Assembly: GCF_000765145.1 (NCBI RefSeq)
Contig: NZ_JMGA01000024.1
Location: 1-64,000, forward strand
Direction: 5' to 3'
Source: Desulfosporosinus sp. HMP52
Lineage (GTDB): Bacteria > Bacillota > Desulfitobacteriia > Desulfitobacteriales > Desulfitobacteriaceae
Length of the DNA: 64,000 bases
This document shows positions 53,287 to 62,121 of the stretch, piece after piece (position 1 is the stretch's first letter; each line of letters opens with the position of its first letter). A program made the position numbers and the translations under genes. Below the pieces are notes generated by a model that saw only the letters and a list, made by a program, of their open reading frames with translations, searched no databases and was not told the origin of the DNA.

Positions 53287-53925
53287 TTGGATAATTGGTT
53301 CTCAATTGTTCCGTTTATTATTGCCGTGGTTATTGCAATGTTGACTCGACAAGTGCTGGTAGGTCTTATGTTGGGGCTTCTTATAGGTTCTTTCTCTTTA
53401 CAACCTGGAATAGCTAGTACTCTTTCCAAAATGAGCGACTATATTTTAACTGCTATTGGGGACAGGGGTAACCTTCGTATCATAGTTTTCTTTACGTTTT
53501 CGGGGGCCTTGTTGGAATGATGCACGTTGCTGGCGGTGTCAAGGGTTTTGCTAATCAGGTACAAAAACGAATTAAAACCGAAAAGAGTGCTCTCTTGGTT
53601 ACGTGGGCCACCGTTCTAGTTACCTTTATGGATTGTGAATTCAGGATTATGACAACAGTTCCGATAATGAAGGCTGTAAAAAACACGATAAATGTAACGA
53701 GGTCCAAACTTGCATATGCCTTTAGGGGTTTCGCTGGCTCAGGCGACAGGAGCTCCGATCCCTATAACCGTCGGAGCGGTATTTGCAGCTGGTTCCTTTG
53801 GTGATTTTACTTCTCCTTTAGGAGAAACTACTGTTACCACAGCATCCAAGGCCAAATTGCCTTCATCACTTGCAGCAGTGGGTATCTCAGCGATTTTGTT
53901 TGTTCTTGCGGGGCTGTTTTTATAG
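53287..53925 (+). pseudogene. Na+/H+ antiporter of the NhaC family, degenerate
   Basis: Three pieces in different frames: 53287-53517 (NWFSIVPFIIAVVIAMLTRQ, TFSGALLE), 53517 to about 53700 (MHVAGGVKGFANQVQKRIKT, VTFMDCEFRIMTTVPIMKA) and about 53715-53925 (GVFAAGSFGDFTSPLGE, reading AVFAAGSFGD). NhaC-family antiporters are about 450 aa with ten or more helices; here the central half is missing and the frame shifts at least twice, so it cannot work. The start TTG 53287 follows AGAGGTG. Confidence 0.85.
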
Positions 53926-53952
53926 TAGAAGAAAGCGCCCGTGATTGCTTTG

Positions 53953-55065
53953 CTATGTAATGTCATTATCCCATTCCCGAAGAGTGGGATAACCCTTTGG
54001 ATTCAGAAGCGCTGGGTGTTTATCGTCTGCTAATCCAAACAGTCGAATTCTTAAACATCCCTCCCCTGTTTTTGCACTGATTAAAAGGTACCCTTTCGTG
54101 TCATTTCGAAAGCGGAAATCAAGTATGCCGTAGGATACTGTTGCATCTTGCCCTTTTGACGCATACACTACAGGCAAGGAATGACTGTTTTTCTCTACTA
54201 TAGTTAAACGAGACTGGCGGACAGCTTGATAGAGTGTGCTGGAATCTTGGCATACGCCCCCTCCATTCCCTTTGATTACAGACTGACCCGCAAAGATAGA
54301 GGCTTCCATATATCCAGCAGCCTCTGTACGTTCTCCAACGACATCGTTGAAAGAAAACTCTTGGCCAGGTGGAATCAAATAGTTATTTAAAGCCATCGCA
54401 GCTAAACGCACGTTTTTTGTACGTGCTACATCCTGAGGATCAAAATACGTCGTGTAATCCCCTAAAACACTCTGAATTTTTGTTATGTCCTCAGCTTTAG
54501 GTAGAACTGGCAGGTCTTTTACAACTACCTCAACCTGTTTCTGTCCATAACTACGCACTATTTTCAGCCAAGTCTCTTCGATATCTAGTTCCTGTCCTGC
54601 TTGCCCATCTGTCTTTTCCAATCCACTGTCCAAATAAACAATCCTTGCCGGACGCATAGGTTTGTTAATAATCTTACTTAATGATTGCAACTGTAAAATA
54701 ATTTCTTCTTTATTCAAACCAATGTTATTCGGTGAGATGAACACGGAAGGACGAGCAATATTATTAAGTGCATCTGTGACAGTCTTAACCAGAAAAACTT
54801 GATCTAACCACGCCTCAATTTCTGCATCAGAACCATCCTTCTTCAGAGGGTATACATGTTCTTTGTATGTAACGGCATACGGAATCTCATTCTTTAATTG
54901 TGATGATAATTGAATTCTACTCAATCCAGAAAAATCCCGGCCCCATGCAATCACCCCTGACGGTGCCCGATCATGAGTATAGCCATACGTGATCAAGGTC
55001 CCTAACCCTAGAGAAACTATTAATTGAAGTAATAGAGCCATCGCAAAGACCAATCTTCTCCGCAT
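53953..55065 (-). CDS. VanW-domain secreted/membrane protein
   Basis: A 370-aa protein: N-terminal helix (VFAMALLLQLIVSLGLGTLI), a DUF-type extracytoplasmic segment with GRDFSGLSRIQLSSQL (about 35-180) and a VanW domain (about 205-345) with the conserved LIPPGQEFSFNDVVGERT and GNGGGVCQDSSTLYQAV motifs. VanW proteins occur beside vancomycin-resistance genes and in spore formers; the biochemical role is not settled but the fold is peptidoglycan-related. ATG 55065 follows AGGAGG; the longer frame upstream has no ribosome site. Monocistronic. Confidence 0.88.
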   Translation of the reverse strand: MRRRLVFAMALLLQLIVSLGLGTLITYGYTHDRAPSGVIAWGRDFSGLSRIQLSSQLKNEIPYAVTYKEHVYPLKKDGSDAEIEAWLDQVFLVKTVTDALNNIARPSVFISPNNIGLNKEEIILQLQSLSKIINKPMRPARIVYLDSGLEKTDGQAGQELDIEETWLKIVRSYGQKQVEVVVKDLPVLPKAEDITKIQSVLGDYTTYFDPQDVARTKNVRLAAMALNNYLIPPGQEFSFNDVVGERTEAAGYMEASIFAGQSVIKGNGGGVCQDSSTLYQAVRQSRLTIVEKNSHSLPVVYASKGQDATVSYGILDFRFRNDTKGYLLISAKTGEGCLRIRLFGLADDKHPALLNPKGYPTLREWDNDIT

Positions 55066-55255
55066 TAACTTATAACCTCCTAATAACTTTCTTGGTTTTC
55101 CGCAAATGTGAACTAACTGCCTAGGTGATGGCAAATAAAAACGCATTATAACATTCTTAAAGCGTAAATTCAATAGGTTACTTGTCCGCTACTACAAAAT
55201 GGGTGGTAAACCAATGGGTGGTAAATGAAAGATACCTACTGATAGGCATAATAAC

Positions 55256-55301
55256 AAAACACGGGGAAAACAAACCAATTGGTTCGTTTTCCCCGTGTTT
55301 T
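55256..55301 (-). terminator. Rho-independent terminator
   Basis: 16-bp stem AAAACACGGGGAAAAC/GTTTTCCCCGTGTTTT with a 14-base loop; GTTTTGTTATT follows on the minus strand. It ends the transcript carrying the secreted protein at 55459-55989 and the DUF2680 fragment. A 12-base direct repeat ATGGGTGGTAAA (55199 and 55214) lies beyond it. Confidence 0.85.
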
Positions 55302-55324
55302 TAATAACTTGTACCATAACCGTC

Positions 55325-55440
55325 CTACCACATTCCTCCATAGTAATTAGCTCCGCCACAACAACCGTTTCCGTAGCCAGAACCCGGAGCATACCCAGGA
55401 TTTGGCGCAATCTGGCCCGGTTGTTGTTGGCCCAGTTAAA
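55325..55440 (-). pseudogene. C-terminal fragment of a DUF2680 gene
   Basis: Read in the correct frame the fragment gives GQQQPGQIAPNPGYAPGSGY, then GNGCCGGANYYGGMW and a stop, clearly homologous to the tail of the DUF2680 protein at 32313-32651. An in-frame TAA directly precedes it and no N-terminal part exists. It lies between the secreted-protein stop and the shared terminator, so it came with that 3' end. Confidence 0.75.
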
Positions 55441-55458
55441 GTTATTCAGTAGTTCTTA

Positions 55459-55989
55459 TCATTCATGACCGGATTTGCTACCGGACATATGATTCTCACC
55501 CGTATTAGTATTATGATTCTCGTTAGAATTATGATTAGTGTTATAACCATTTCCGTTCATATTTGTGCTTTTACTCGTACTGGATGGCTGAGCACTTTGG
55601 CTTGGTTGCGTACTATGCATTTGCTGGTGTTGTTGGGGATTCATATTTGAATGTCCGTCATTGTAGTGATAATTGTTTTGTGCAAGGGTGACGGGCGCTG
55701 GAGTGACAGGTGCCGGAGTAACTGGTGCCGGGGTAACGTTTGCTTGGGTAACTGATGCTGTGGTGACAGTTGCAACTGGGTCTGGTGCTGGGGTAACAAT
55801 TGTAGTTGGGTCAGTTGCAGGATTGACAGTTGTAACAGAGTCAGTTACAGGGGTACTGGTTGTTACAGTTGCAGTAGTGCTAGGGTCTACAGACGTTCCT
55901 GATGTAGCAGCACTAACTGCTGCTACGGCTCCCATTATCAGCCCAAGAGACAATGTACTTACCATTAGCGTATTTTTTAAATTTTTCAT
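55459..55989 (-). CDS. Secreted repeat-rich protein
   Basis: A 176-aa exported protein with a signal peptide (MVSTLSLGLIMGAVAAVSA). The mature part is low complexity: Thr/Val/Ser/Asp-rich, then tandem APVTP pentapeptides (coded by a 15-base repeat at about 55685-55740), and a Gln/Ser/Asn/His-rich tail ending SGSKSGHE. No catalytic domain is visible, so a wall-associated or matrix function is the most one can say. ATG 55989 follows GGAAGGATG. Its 3' end carries a DUF2680 fragment; a similar SGHE end recurs beside the PBP2 gene. Confidence 0.65.
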   Translation of the reverse strand: MKNLKNTLMVSTLSLGLIMGAVAAVSAATSGTSVDPSTTATVTTSTPVTDSVTTVNPATDPTTIVTPAPDPVATVTTASVTQANVTPAPVTPAPVTPAPVTLAQNNYHYNDGHSNMNPQQHQQMHSTQPSQSAQPSSTSKSTNMNGNGYNTNHNSNENHNTNTGENHMSGSKSGHE

Positions 55990-56307
55990 TAAAAACATCC
56001 TTCCTTAAACTAATTACTAAAATTCACAAATTACTACAATGGCGCTGCTTTATTGAATAATCTTACATTCGATTCTTTTCCACTGATCACCCCCTGTCTT
56101 CAATGAGTTATTCGTAACAGTTTGTTATTTTTTGAGGGTAGTTTTAAAAACAAAACATAAATTTCTTCTTTATCCAACATTGCGCCATCCTTTAATATGA
56201 AAGCTTCAAACGTCTCGAGAAATTCGTGCTCCACTTCTAAAATGCTTTTATAGCTTGCTGTAGCCTACAAAGTTTAAGCTCTTTCTTCAGAAGTTTTTAG
56301 CCTTTTA

Positions 56308-56967
56308 TTATTTACTCAACTTTCGGTCGCGACCGAAAGTTGAGTTATTTATAAAGGTAGCTACTCCCGGCAATAAAGAAATAAATATGATCGCAAATAT
56401 TACAAGGGTAAAATTCTCTTTAACAGTAGGTATATTGCCAAAGAAGTACCCTCCGGCTATAAATAATGCTACCCACACCACTGCTCCAATAATATTGTAG
56501 CTGATAAACCTCCAGTAGGTCATCCTTCCCATTCCAGCTACAAATGGAGCAAAGGTTCGGATTATCGGTATGAATCTGGCGATTATGATGGTCTTGCCCC
56601 CATGCCTCTCATAAAACTCATGGGTTCGCATTAGATATTCTTTTTTTAAAAAACGTACATTTTCTTTATGGAAAATCTTTGGGCCTATGAGCTTGCCAAT
56701 ATGATAGTTTACCGTATCACCCAGAATAGCTGCCAAAATCAAGACAAGAGTAATAGCTGCCAAATTCAGCTCACCGCTCGCTGACAAGGCACCAATTACG
56801 AAAATCATTGAATCTCCCGGCAGGAAAGGTGTAACAACCAACCCGGTTTCACCAAACACAATTACAAATAGAACTAGATATGTCCAAATACCATAATCTT
56901 TAGCCAGTTCAGTCAGGTTTTTATCGAGATTCATAACAAAATCAAATAGGTTCATTATTAAATCCAT
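56308..56967 (-). CDS. DedA-family membrane protein
   Basis: A 219-aa protein with about five hydrophobic segments and the DedA signature: FGETGLVVTPFLPGDSMIFV, GDTVNYHIGK, ARFIPIIRTFAPFVAGMGRM. DedA proteins influence membrane lipid distribution and cell division, and several members are undecaprenyl-phosphate flippases. ATG 56967 follows GGGAAG. Four 11-bp-spaced repeats precede the gene. The last codons are embedded in a 32-bp perfect palindrome. It is a second VTT-superfamily member in the window after 45885-46568. Confidence 0.9.
   Translation of the reverse strand: MDLIMNLFDFVMNLDKNLTELAKDYGIWTYLVLFVIVFGETGLVVTPFLPGDSMIFVIGALSASGELNLAAITLVLILAAILGDTVNYHIGKLIGPKIFHKENVRFLKKEYLMRTHEFYERHGGKTIIIARFIPIIRTFAPFVAGMGRMTYWRFISYNIIGAVVWVALFIAGGYFFGNIPTVKENFTLVIFAIIFISLLPGVATFINNSTFGRDRKLSK
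56314..56345. repeat. 32-bp perfect palindrome in the dedA 3' end
   Basis: Half sequence ACTCAACTTTCGGTCG repeated as its exact complement, no loop, ending 4 bases before the stop codon. It encodes the C-terminal TFGRDRKLS-like residues. Could act as a terminator stem or a protein site. Confidence 0.75.
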
Positions 56968-57059
56968 TTCACACTTCCCTTGTATTTTTTAAGTCATTCA
57001 GTTCAAGTCATTGTAAGACCCTCCCAGTTTCATTATCAAATAGAATCTACCATATGAAA

Positions 57060-57098
57060 ATCACATGAACTTAACGGTTTTTTAACATTTTTGTTAAA
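57060..57098 (-). promoter_or_regulatory. PhoB-class direct repeats before dedA
   Basis: Minus strand TTTAAC, TGTTAA, CGTTAA and TGTGAT at exact 11-bp steps (57098 to 57060). Layout and sequence are almost the same as before the chemoreceptor gene. The start of dedA is about 95 bases downstream. Confidence 0.65.
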
Positions 57099-57265
57099 AT
57101 ACCATAGAAGCAACCGGGCTACACTAACAGCTTCCGGTGCAAAAACGGCTGTAGAAATAATACTAAAAAAAGCCCCTCAAAACGCTTAACGTTCGGGAGA
57201 GGCTTGTTTAATACAAGAACTAATAATTGTTAATGATCAAAAGTTATAGACTATGTGTCTTAGTG

Positions 57266-58333
57266 CTAATGTGCATGTCTATGGTAAATGTCAGGAGTAT
57301 GTTGGTGTTCATGAATTATTGATTCGTGTTCATGAACATGGGAGTGGTAGCCACTTTCTGGTATTTTTATCACTAGAATGGCAGTGTGTATGGTGTGCTT
57401 CGTTGTGGTAATGCCTATGCTCGTGTTCAGTTAATTCGTGTTCATGTAAATGTTCATGCTCTTCCTTGAACAAAAAGACTGCCCCAATAATCATGATAGG
57501 AAGAGCAAAGAAAAAACAACATGCCCTGGCTTTCTCTGAACAAGAGCAATGATAGTACTGCTCCAACAAAAGGAGCAGTTCCGAACAAAGCACTTGTCCT
57601 AGCAGACCTTAATTCTCTCATGGCTCGAATAAATAATACGATACTCAACCCATAACTAAAATAGCCTAAGAGCATTGCCAAAAGAATGAATTTGAAAGAA
57701 GGCAACGAAAAGCCCAAGATAAAGGATAGAATTAAGGAGAAAGTACCGGCACTTAATCCTTTGATTGTTACAATCGAGAGAGGGTCTTTGTCCGAAACGT
57801 TTCGTGTGAAATTGTTGTCTATCCCCCACAGAATGCAAGCACCAAGTACTCCAATAGCACCCAATGAAAAACCCCACTGCCCGGATGAACCCCATGAAAG
57901 CAATATACTTGCCATGGTAATCAATAGTACAGCCATCCATATCCTTTTCCCAACAGCCTCTTTGAATACTACAACAGCAATTATGGTAGTTGCTACACCC
58001 TCGAAATTCAGCAAAAGGCAAGCCGTAGACGCCGGTGTATTTTTCAAGCTAAACATCAGCACAATGGGGGCTGCTATCCCGCCTATACATACAGCACCAA
58101 TTATCCAGGGCCAATCATTTCTGGTAAGTCTTGCCTCATCACTGAAACGATTGTCTAAACTTCGGAAGTATCTCTGTACGTAAAGCCCGATACCACTGCC
58201 CAGATATAGAAAGGATGCCATTAGAGTTGGGGCAATTTCACCCAAAAGTAGTTTTGAAATAGGGGCACTTGCTCCAAACAAAGCAGCAGCAAATTATGGC
58301 TTTTAGTATTGGGGCAATATTTCTGTTCTTCAT
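57266..58333 (-). pseudogene. EamA/DMT-type transporter with His-rich tail, frameshifted
   Basis: From ATG 58333 (MKNRNIAPILKAII) the frame shifts after about 14 codons at a TTTGCTGCTGC run. The main body (about 57540-58281) then reads as a ten-helix drug/metabolite transporter with two EamA repeats (FGASAPISKLLLGEIAPTLM, WGIDNNFTRNVSDKDPL). A second shift near 57540 leads to FFALPIMIIGAVFLFKEEHE and a His-rich tail (EHELTEHEHRHYHNEAHHTH), and a third near 57350 extends it (HVHEHESIIHEHQH). The intact ancestor was probably about 350 aa; the His tail suggests a metal link. Confidence 0.8.
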
Positions 58334-58881
58334 TCTTATTCAAACCTCTCTTGTATTCCTGAAAAATTATGGGTTACTGTATCATTTGTAGATTGGTAAG
58401 ATAATAATCATACAACGTTTTTTGTATTAATGTAGCACTAAATGCCATAAATAGCTTATTAAGTATTAACTTCTTAAAACAAAGACCAATATCAGCTGTC
58501 ACACTAACATAATACCTTGTGTTCAAACTAGTAACATCAGTCCTCTCAAGTGCATATTAATTTTCCTCGCTTTTCAGTTCCCATTCGTTGACTTTTAACG
58601 CTGAATCGAGTTTCGAGAAGGTCAATAATGAAATCCCCCAATTTAGCGATATCGGGCAATGTGCTGTCTTATGAGCTTGTATAGCTCCAACTTCTTGGGT
58701 TTGTCTAAGGTTCTAAACTCCTTAAGCGTTCATAGTATCCATTTTGCGCTATCTCACATCAGGCTATTACGCTATACACTATGTCCTAAAAAACAATAAA
58801 TCTACTAACAAAGCCATTTTTTATACACCCCCCGATCTTTTATAGATAAGACGGGGGTTTTCGCTTATTTGGTCTTTGTTA
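58334..58881. other. Gene-free interval with a GC hairpin
   Basis: No supportable gene. An imperfect hairpin with CCCCCCGATCT and AGACGGGGG arms (58828-58856) lies 25 bases beyond the end of the PASTA-PBP remnant and probably was its terminator. Confidence 0.5.
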
Positions 58882-59739
58882 TTACGGGGTCGGAGGCGGA
58901 GTTGGTGGAGGGGGCGCAGGTGGCAACGGTGCGAATTTAACTTCAACGATAGCTCCCTTAGCCACCACCTTGCCTCCGACAGGGTTTTGCTCAATAGCAA
59001 GCCCACTATCACTAAAGTTGAAATGCAATGCCGACTTGCTTAACGTTTCTCCAACCTGTCGCATCGTCATTCCGATAAGATTAGGAACAACAACCTCACT
59101 AGCTAGTGGTGGACGCTCAGGGACGCTCTGTGATGAAACAGGTCTAACAGGAATATCGTTTTCGGTGACTGCAATGGTGCTTGTTGCATCATTAGAAAAA
59201 GGTACATCAAATTCTTCAAGAGCTCCTTGTATAATTATTTTAGCAACAGGACTACACAGTGGTCCACCCTCATAGATTTACCACCCACCCTAATCCCTGG
59301 GATGATCGTTAATTTCCCCGTTCCGTTGATAACAACGCTTTCCATAATCTTTGCCATCTCATCCGATGTGCGATTCGTTTGGATTCATTAGCATAACCAA
59401 AGCCTGGAAGTTTAAGTTTGCGAATTTGTTCTATTTTTTCAAGGTCTACTTGACGAGCTATATTAATCCACAACACATCTTTAATAAACTTCTTGAGCCA
59501 ACACACTCCGACTTAAAATATTTCCCTTGCTATCAGATATAGTCCCTCGTTCAGGTAATAATGTTTGACTTGTCATTCGATTGGAAATCCCTTTAGCAGT
59601 TAAGGTATCGGAGTTATAGACCTGCATATAAAACAATCGCCCAACGATACAGATAACTATAAATACAAGAGGTATGTTATACTAAGAATTCTCTGGAAAA
59701 ATAGACCAGTTTCCATTTTTTCTTCTTTGGTTTTTTCAC
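58882..59739 (-). pseudogene. Class B penicillin-binding protein with PASTA domain (FtsI/SpoVD type), degenerate
   Basis: Pieces in several frames: GTG 59739 with a Lys-rich start (KKPKKKKWKL), a membrane helix (FIVICIVGRLFYMQVY), the N-terminal PBP motif LLPERGTISDSKGNIL, then DVLWINIARQVDLEKIEQIR, a jump to VVINGTGKLTIIPGIRVGGK, and a C-terminal PASTA domain (VVVPNLIGMTMRQVGETLSK) with a Pro-rich tail. The whole transpeptidase domain with SxxK is missing (a 650-750 aa family cut to about 280 codons). Clearly inactive. Confidence 0.85.
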
Positions 59740-59766
59740 ATGTAAACCCTTCTCTGCTAGGAACTT

Positions 59767-59800
59767 ATGACGATGAGCTCAGCATTGCTCTTTAGCTTTA
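59767..59800 (+). pseudogene. Fragment of sigI
   Basis: 27 bases identical to sigI (59767-59793 = 40314-40340, encoding DDELSIAL), continuing with gaps to TTTAA. Flanking bases do not match. A scar of recombination or of a lost sigI paralogue. Confidence 0.6.
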
Positions 59801-59847
59801 ACCCCAGTCCAATTGATCACACTTGTAACTGATGTAAGAAATAAAAG

Positions 59848-59881
59848 TAACTGGGCGAATTAAATTGTTTCAGCCCAGTTA
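59848..59881 (-). terminator. Terminator of the rodA-PBP2 operon
   Basis: 9-bp stem TAACTGGGC/GCCCAGTTA with a 16-base loop; CTTTTATTTCTT follows on the minus strand, 50 bases after the PBP2 stop. Confidence 0.75.
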
Positions 59882-59934
59882 ATTTCTTCAAAAAATTTTA
59901 TCATTCGTGACCGGATTGGTCATCGGACTCGCTT

Positions 59935-62058
59935 TCAGTTTTCATTCGTGGACTTCCAACCAAAATACTTCATAAAAGCTGCCTTTGCCACATAGGCTGC
60001 GGTGCTTCCACCACTCTCCCCAAACTCGACAACCCCAGCGAAGGCAATCTGAGGATTATCATAAGGGGCAAACGCCACAAACACCCCATTGTAGATCCTC
60101 TCTAACGCCGTGTTTACGTTTCCGATCTGGGCTGTTCCAGTCTTAGCCCCCCCGGAAAATTCCGGCAGATCTGCAAAAATTCCCGAAGCCGTCCCAGCAT
60201 CATCTCCTGCACCAGTAACTACAGCTCGCATCCCTTGTTTGACCGCATCCAAATTAGCTGGAGAAATTGTTACGGTGTTGATAACCTTGGGTTGGTACTG
60301 TCGAGCTACCTCCCCTGTGATTGGATTCAACAGTTTATCTACTACATACGGAGTATAGCGCTTTCCGCCATTCACCAAGGTCGCCGTGTAATTGGCTAAT
60401 TGCAAAGGGGTATAGCTGTTATATCCTTGCCCAATGGAATTGTTGAAACTATCATAGACCTTCCATTCCACATTTTCATAAACCTTTTGCTTATACTCAA
60501 CGTCAACAGCATTTTTCTCGGCGTCTTTCTTCATTTGCAGCTTCTGTCGGCTTAACGCATCCGGGGCCTGCTCCAGTTTGGTCGCGTAATCGGCCTCAAT
60601 TATTGCCAACTTTTTATCACGCGCCTTAATATAAGTAGGACCAAAATACGCTTTCTTCCATTCTGCTGAGGGTGCGGTTCCTTTTGCTTCTCCCGGCAAA
60701 TCTACACCACTTTCGACACCTAACCCAAATTCATTGGCGATTTGGAGCACAATTTCCGGATTAGAATCGAACACTCGGCGACCGATAACTTGAAAATATA
60801 TATTAGAAGATTTGGCCAGCGCTCGAGAAAGATTGACAAGACCAAAGTCGTTCCCTCCCCATTCAGCAGTACCTTGTTGCTGAGCAGCTAGATTTCCCAA
60901 TGAGGACTTTTTATCATCAATGAGTTCAGTCGGAGTCGTCAATTTGAGTTGCAAAGCCGCCATCGCTGTCACCATCTTGAAGGTTGATGCCGGTGGATAC
61001 AACCCGGACAACGCTCTATTCAGGGAAGCAGCTGGCGCTATTTTATTAGTGTAATATTTATCAAACATTGCCTCGGAAATAATGCCGGTCAAATCGTTGG
61101 GGTCCATCCCAGGTCGAGAAGCCATAGCAAGAATCTTGCCTGAATTTACATCCATCACCACGGCAGCCCCAGATTTTGCATTGGGATTAGTGTTCTTTTG
61201 AACATCTGCAATAACTTGATCGAGGCTTTCTTCCACAACCTTTTGCAGATCAGCATCAATCGTCAGTTGGACCGTCATTCCCGGTTCCGGTGGTTGGATT
61301 AACTGCTTAGAAACTGGGCGGGCGCGATTATCTACTTCAACTTGTTGAATGCCCTCTTTACCCCTCAACCAGAAATCATAGGATTTCTCTACCCCCATCT
61401 TGCCAATCATATCCCCCTGAGCGTACTCGAATCCTGCCTTTTGGGCATCCGCATTTTGATTGAACTGTTCAATCTCCTTGTCGCCTATCTCACGAACATA
61501 CCCCATGAGCTGACCGGCTAGAGTTTTTTGAGGGTAGGAGCGAAGCGGAACCGCATCCACACTCACACCTGGGAGCTCATTCTGATGCTCAGCTATAATG
61601 GCTTGGAGCTCTTGAGGAACCTTATCTAGAATCATAACGGGACGATAACGTTCCCACTGACGATTCTGAGTAATAACCAATATATCTTCAGTAATTGACT
61701 CAATCGATTGATTGGGATTAGGCCAGTACGGTTTAATGTAACCCGCTAATCGCTTAATAACATCTTTCCAATTGCTAGCTTCGGATTGTTGCAAACCCAT
61801 CAAATCTAAATTAAGAACAAACTCTGGAACACTTGTTACGAGAATCTTTCCATTTTTGTCTACAATATCTCCTCGTGTAGGGGGAACCTTGACAAGCTTC
61901 ATGTAATTCCCCTCCGCCTTGGCGGTATAATATGAGCCTTCGGAAATTTGTAAACCCCAGATATTTACACCTAAAACCGTGAAAATGAGGACCACTACGA
62001 TGTTTAAGCCCCAAAGTCTATATACATAAGGTTTTCGTTCTCTTTTATTTATCTCCAT
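59935..62058 (-). CDS. mrdA: Penicillin-binding protein 2 (elongasome transpeptidase)
   Basis: A 707-aa class B PBP: cytoplasmic start, one helix (about 17-35, LNIVVVLIFTVLGVNIWGLQ), pedestal domain with PPTRGDIVDKNGKIL, and transpeptidase domain with active site PASTFK (Ser in SxxK), SSN (AKSSNIYF) and KTGTAQ. It cross-links lateral-wall peptidoglycan with RodA, encoded two genes upstream. ATG 62058 follows AAAGGAGG, spacing slightly short. After the stop, the +1 frame continues ESDDQSGHE-stop, suggesting a longer ancestral tail. An insert of about 40 Lys/Ala/Gln-rich residues (about 500-540) is notable. Confidence 0.93.
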   Translation of the reverse strand: MEINKRERKPYVYRLWGLNIVVVLIFTVLGVNIWGLQISEGSYYTAKAEGNYMKLVKVPPTRGDIVDKNGKILVTSVPEFVLNLDLMGLQQSEASNWKDVIKRLAGYIKPYWPNPNQSIESITEDILVITQNRQWERYRPVMILDKVPQELQAIIAEHQNELPGVSVDAVPLRSYPQKTLAGQLMGYVREIGDKEIEQFNQNADAQKAGFEYAQGDMIGKMGVEKSYDFWLRGKEGIQQVEVDNRARPVSKQLIQPPEPGMTVQLTIDADLQKVVEESLDQVIADVQKNTNPNAKSGAAVVMDVNSGKILAMASRPGMDPNDLTGIISEAMFDKYYTNKIAPAASLNRALSGLYPPASTFKMVTAMAALQLKLTTPTELIDDKKSSLGNLAAQQQGTAEWGGNDFGLVNLSRALAKSSNIYFQVIGRRVFDSNPEIVLQIANEFGLGVESGVDLPGEAKGTAPSAEWKKAYFGPTYIKARDKKLAIIEADYATKLEQAPDALSRQKLQMKKDAEKNAVDVEYKQKVYENVEWKVYDSFNNSIGQGYNSYTPLQLANYTATLVNGGKRYTPYVVDKLLNPITGEVARQYQPKVINTVTISPANLDAVKQGMRAVVTGAGDDAGTASGIFADLPEFSGGAKTGTAQIGNVNTALERIYNGVFVAFAPYDNPQIAFAGVVEFGESGGSTAAYVAKAAFMKYFGWKSTNEN

Positions 62059-62121
62059 TACCCTCCTTTCGATGAGAGATACGAGCTCTGCACCGAAGAT
62101 CAAATCGAATCTCGACTCAAA

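Noticed and set aside
56100-56241. About 47 open codons on the minus strand (LEVEHEFLETFEAFILKDGA)
   Set aside because: Protein-like composition but no convincing start codon or ribosome site; not annotated.
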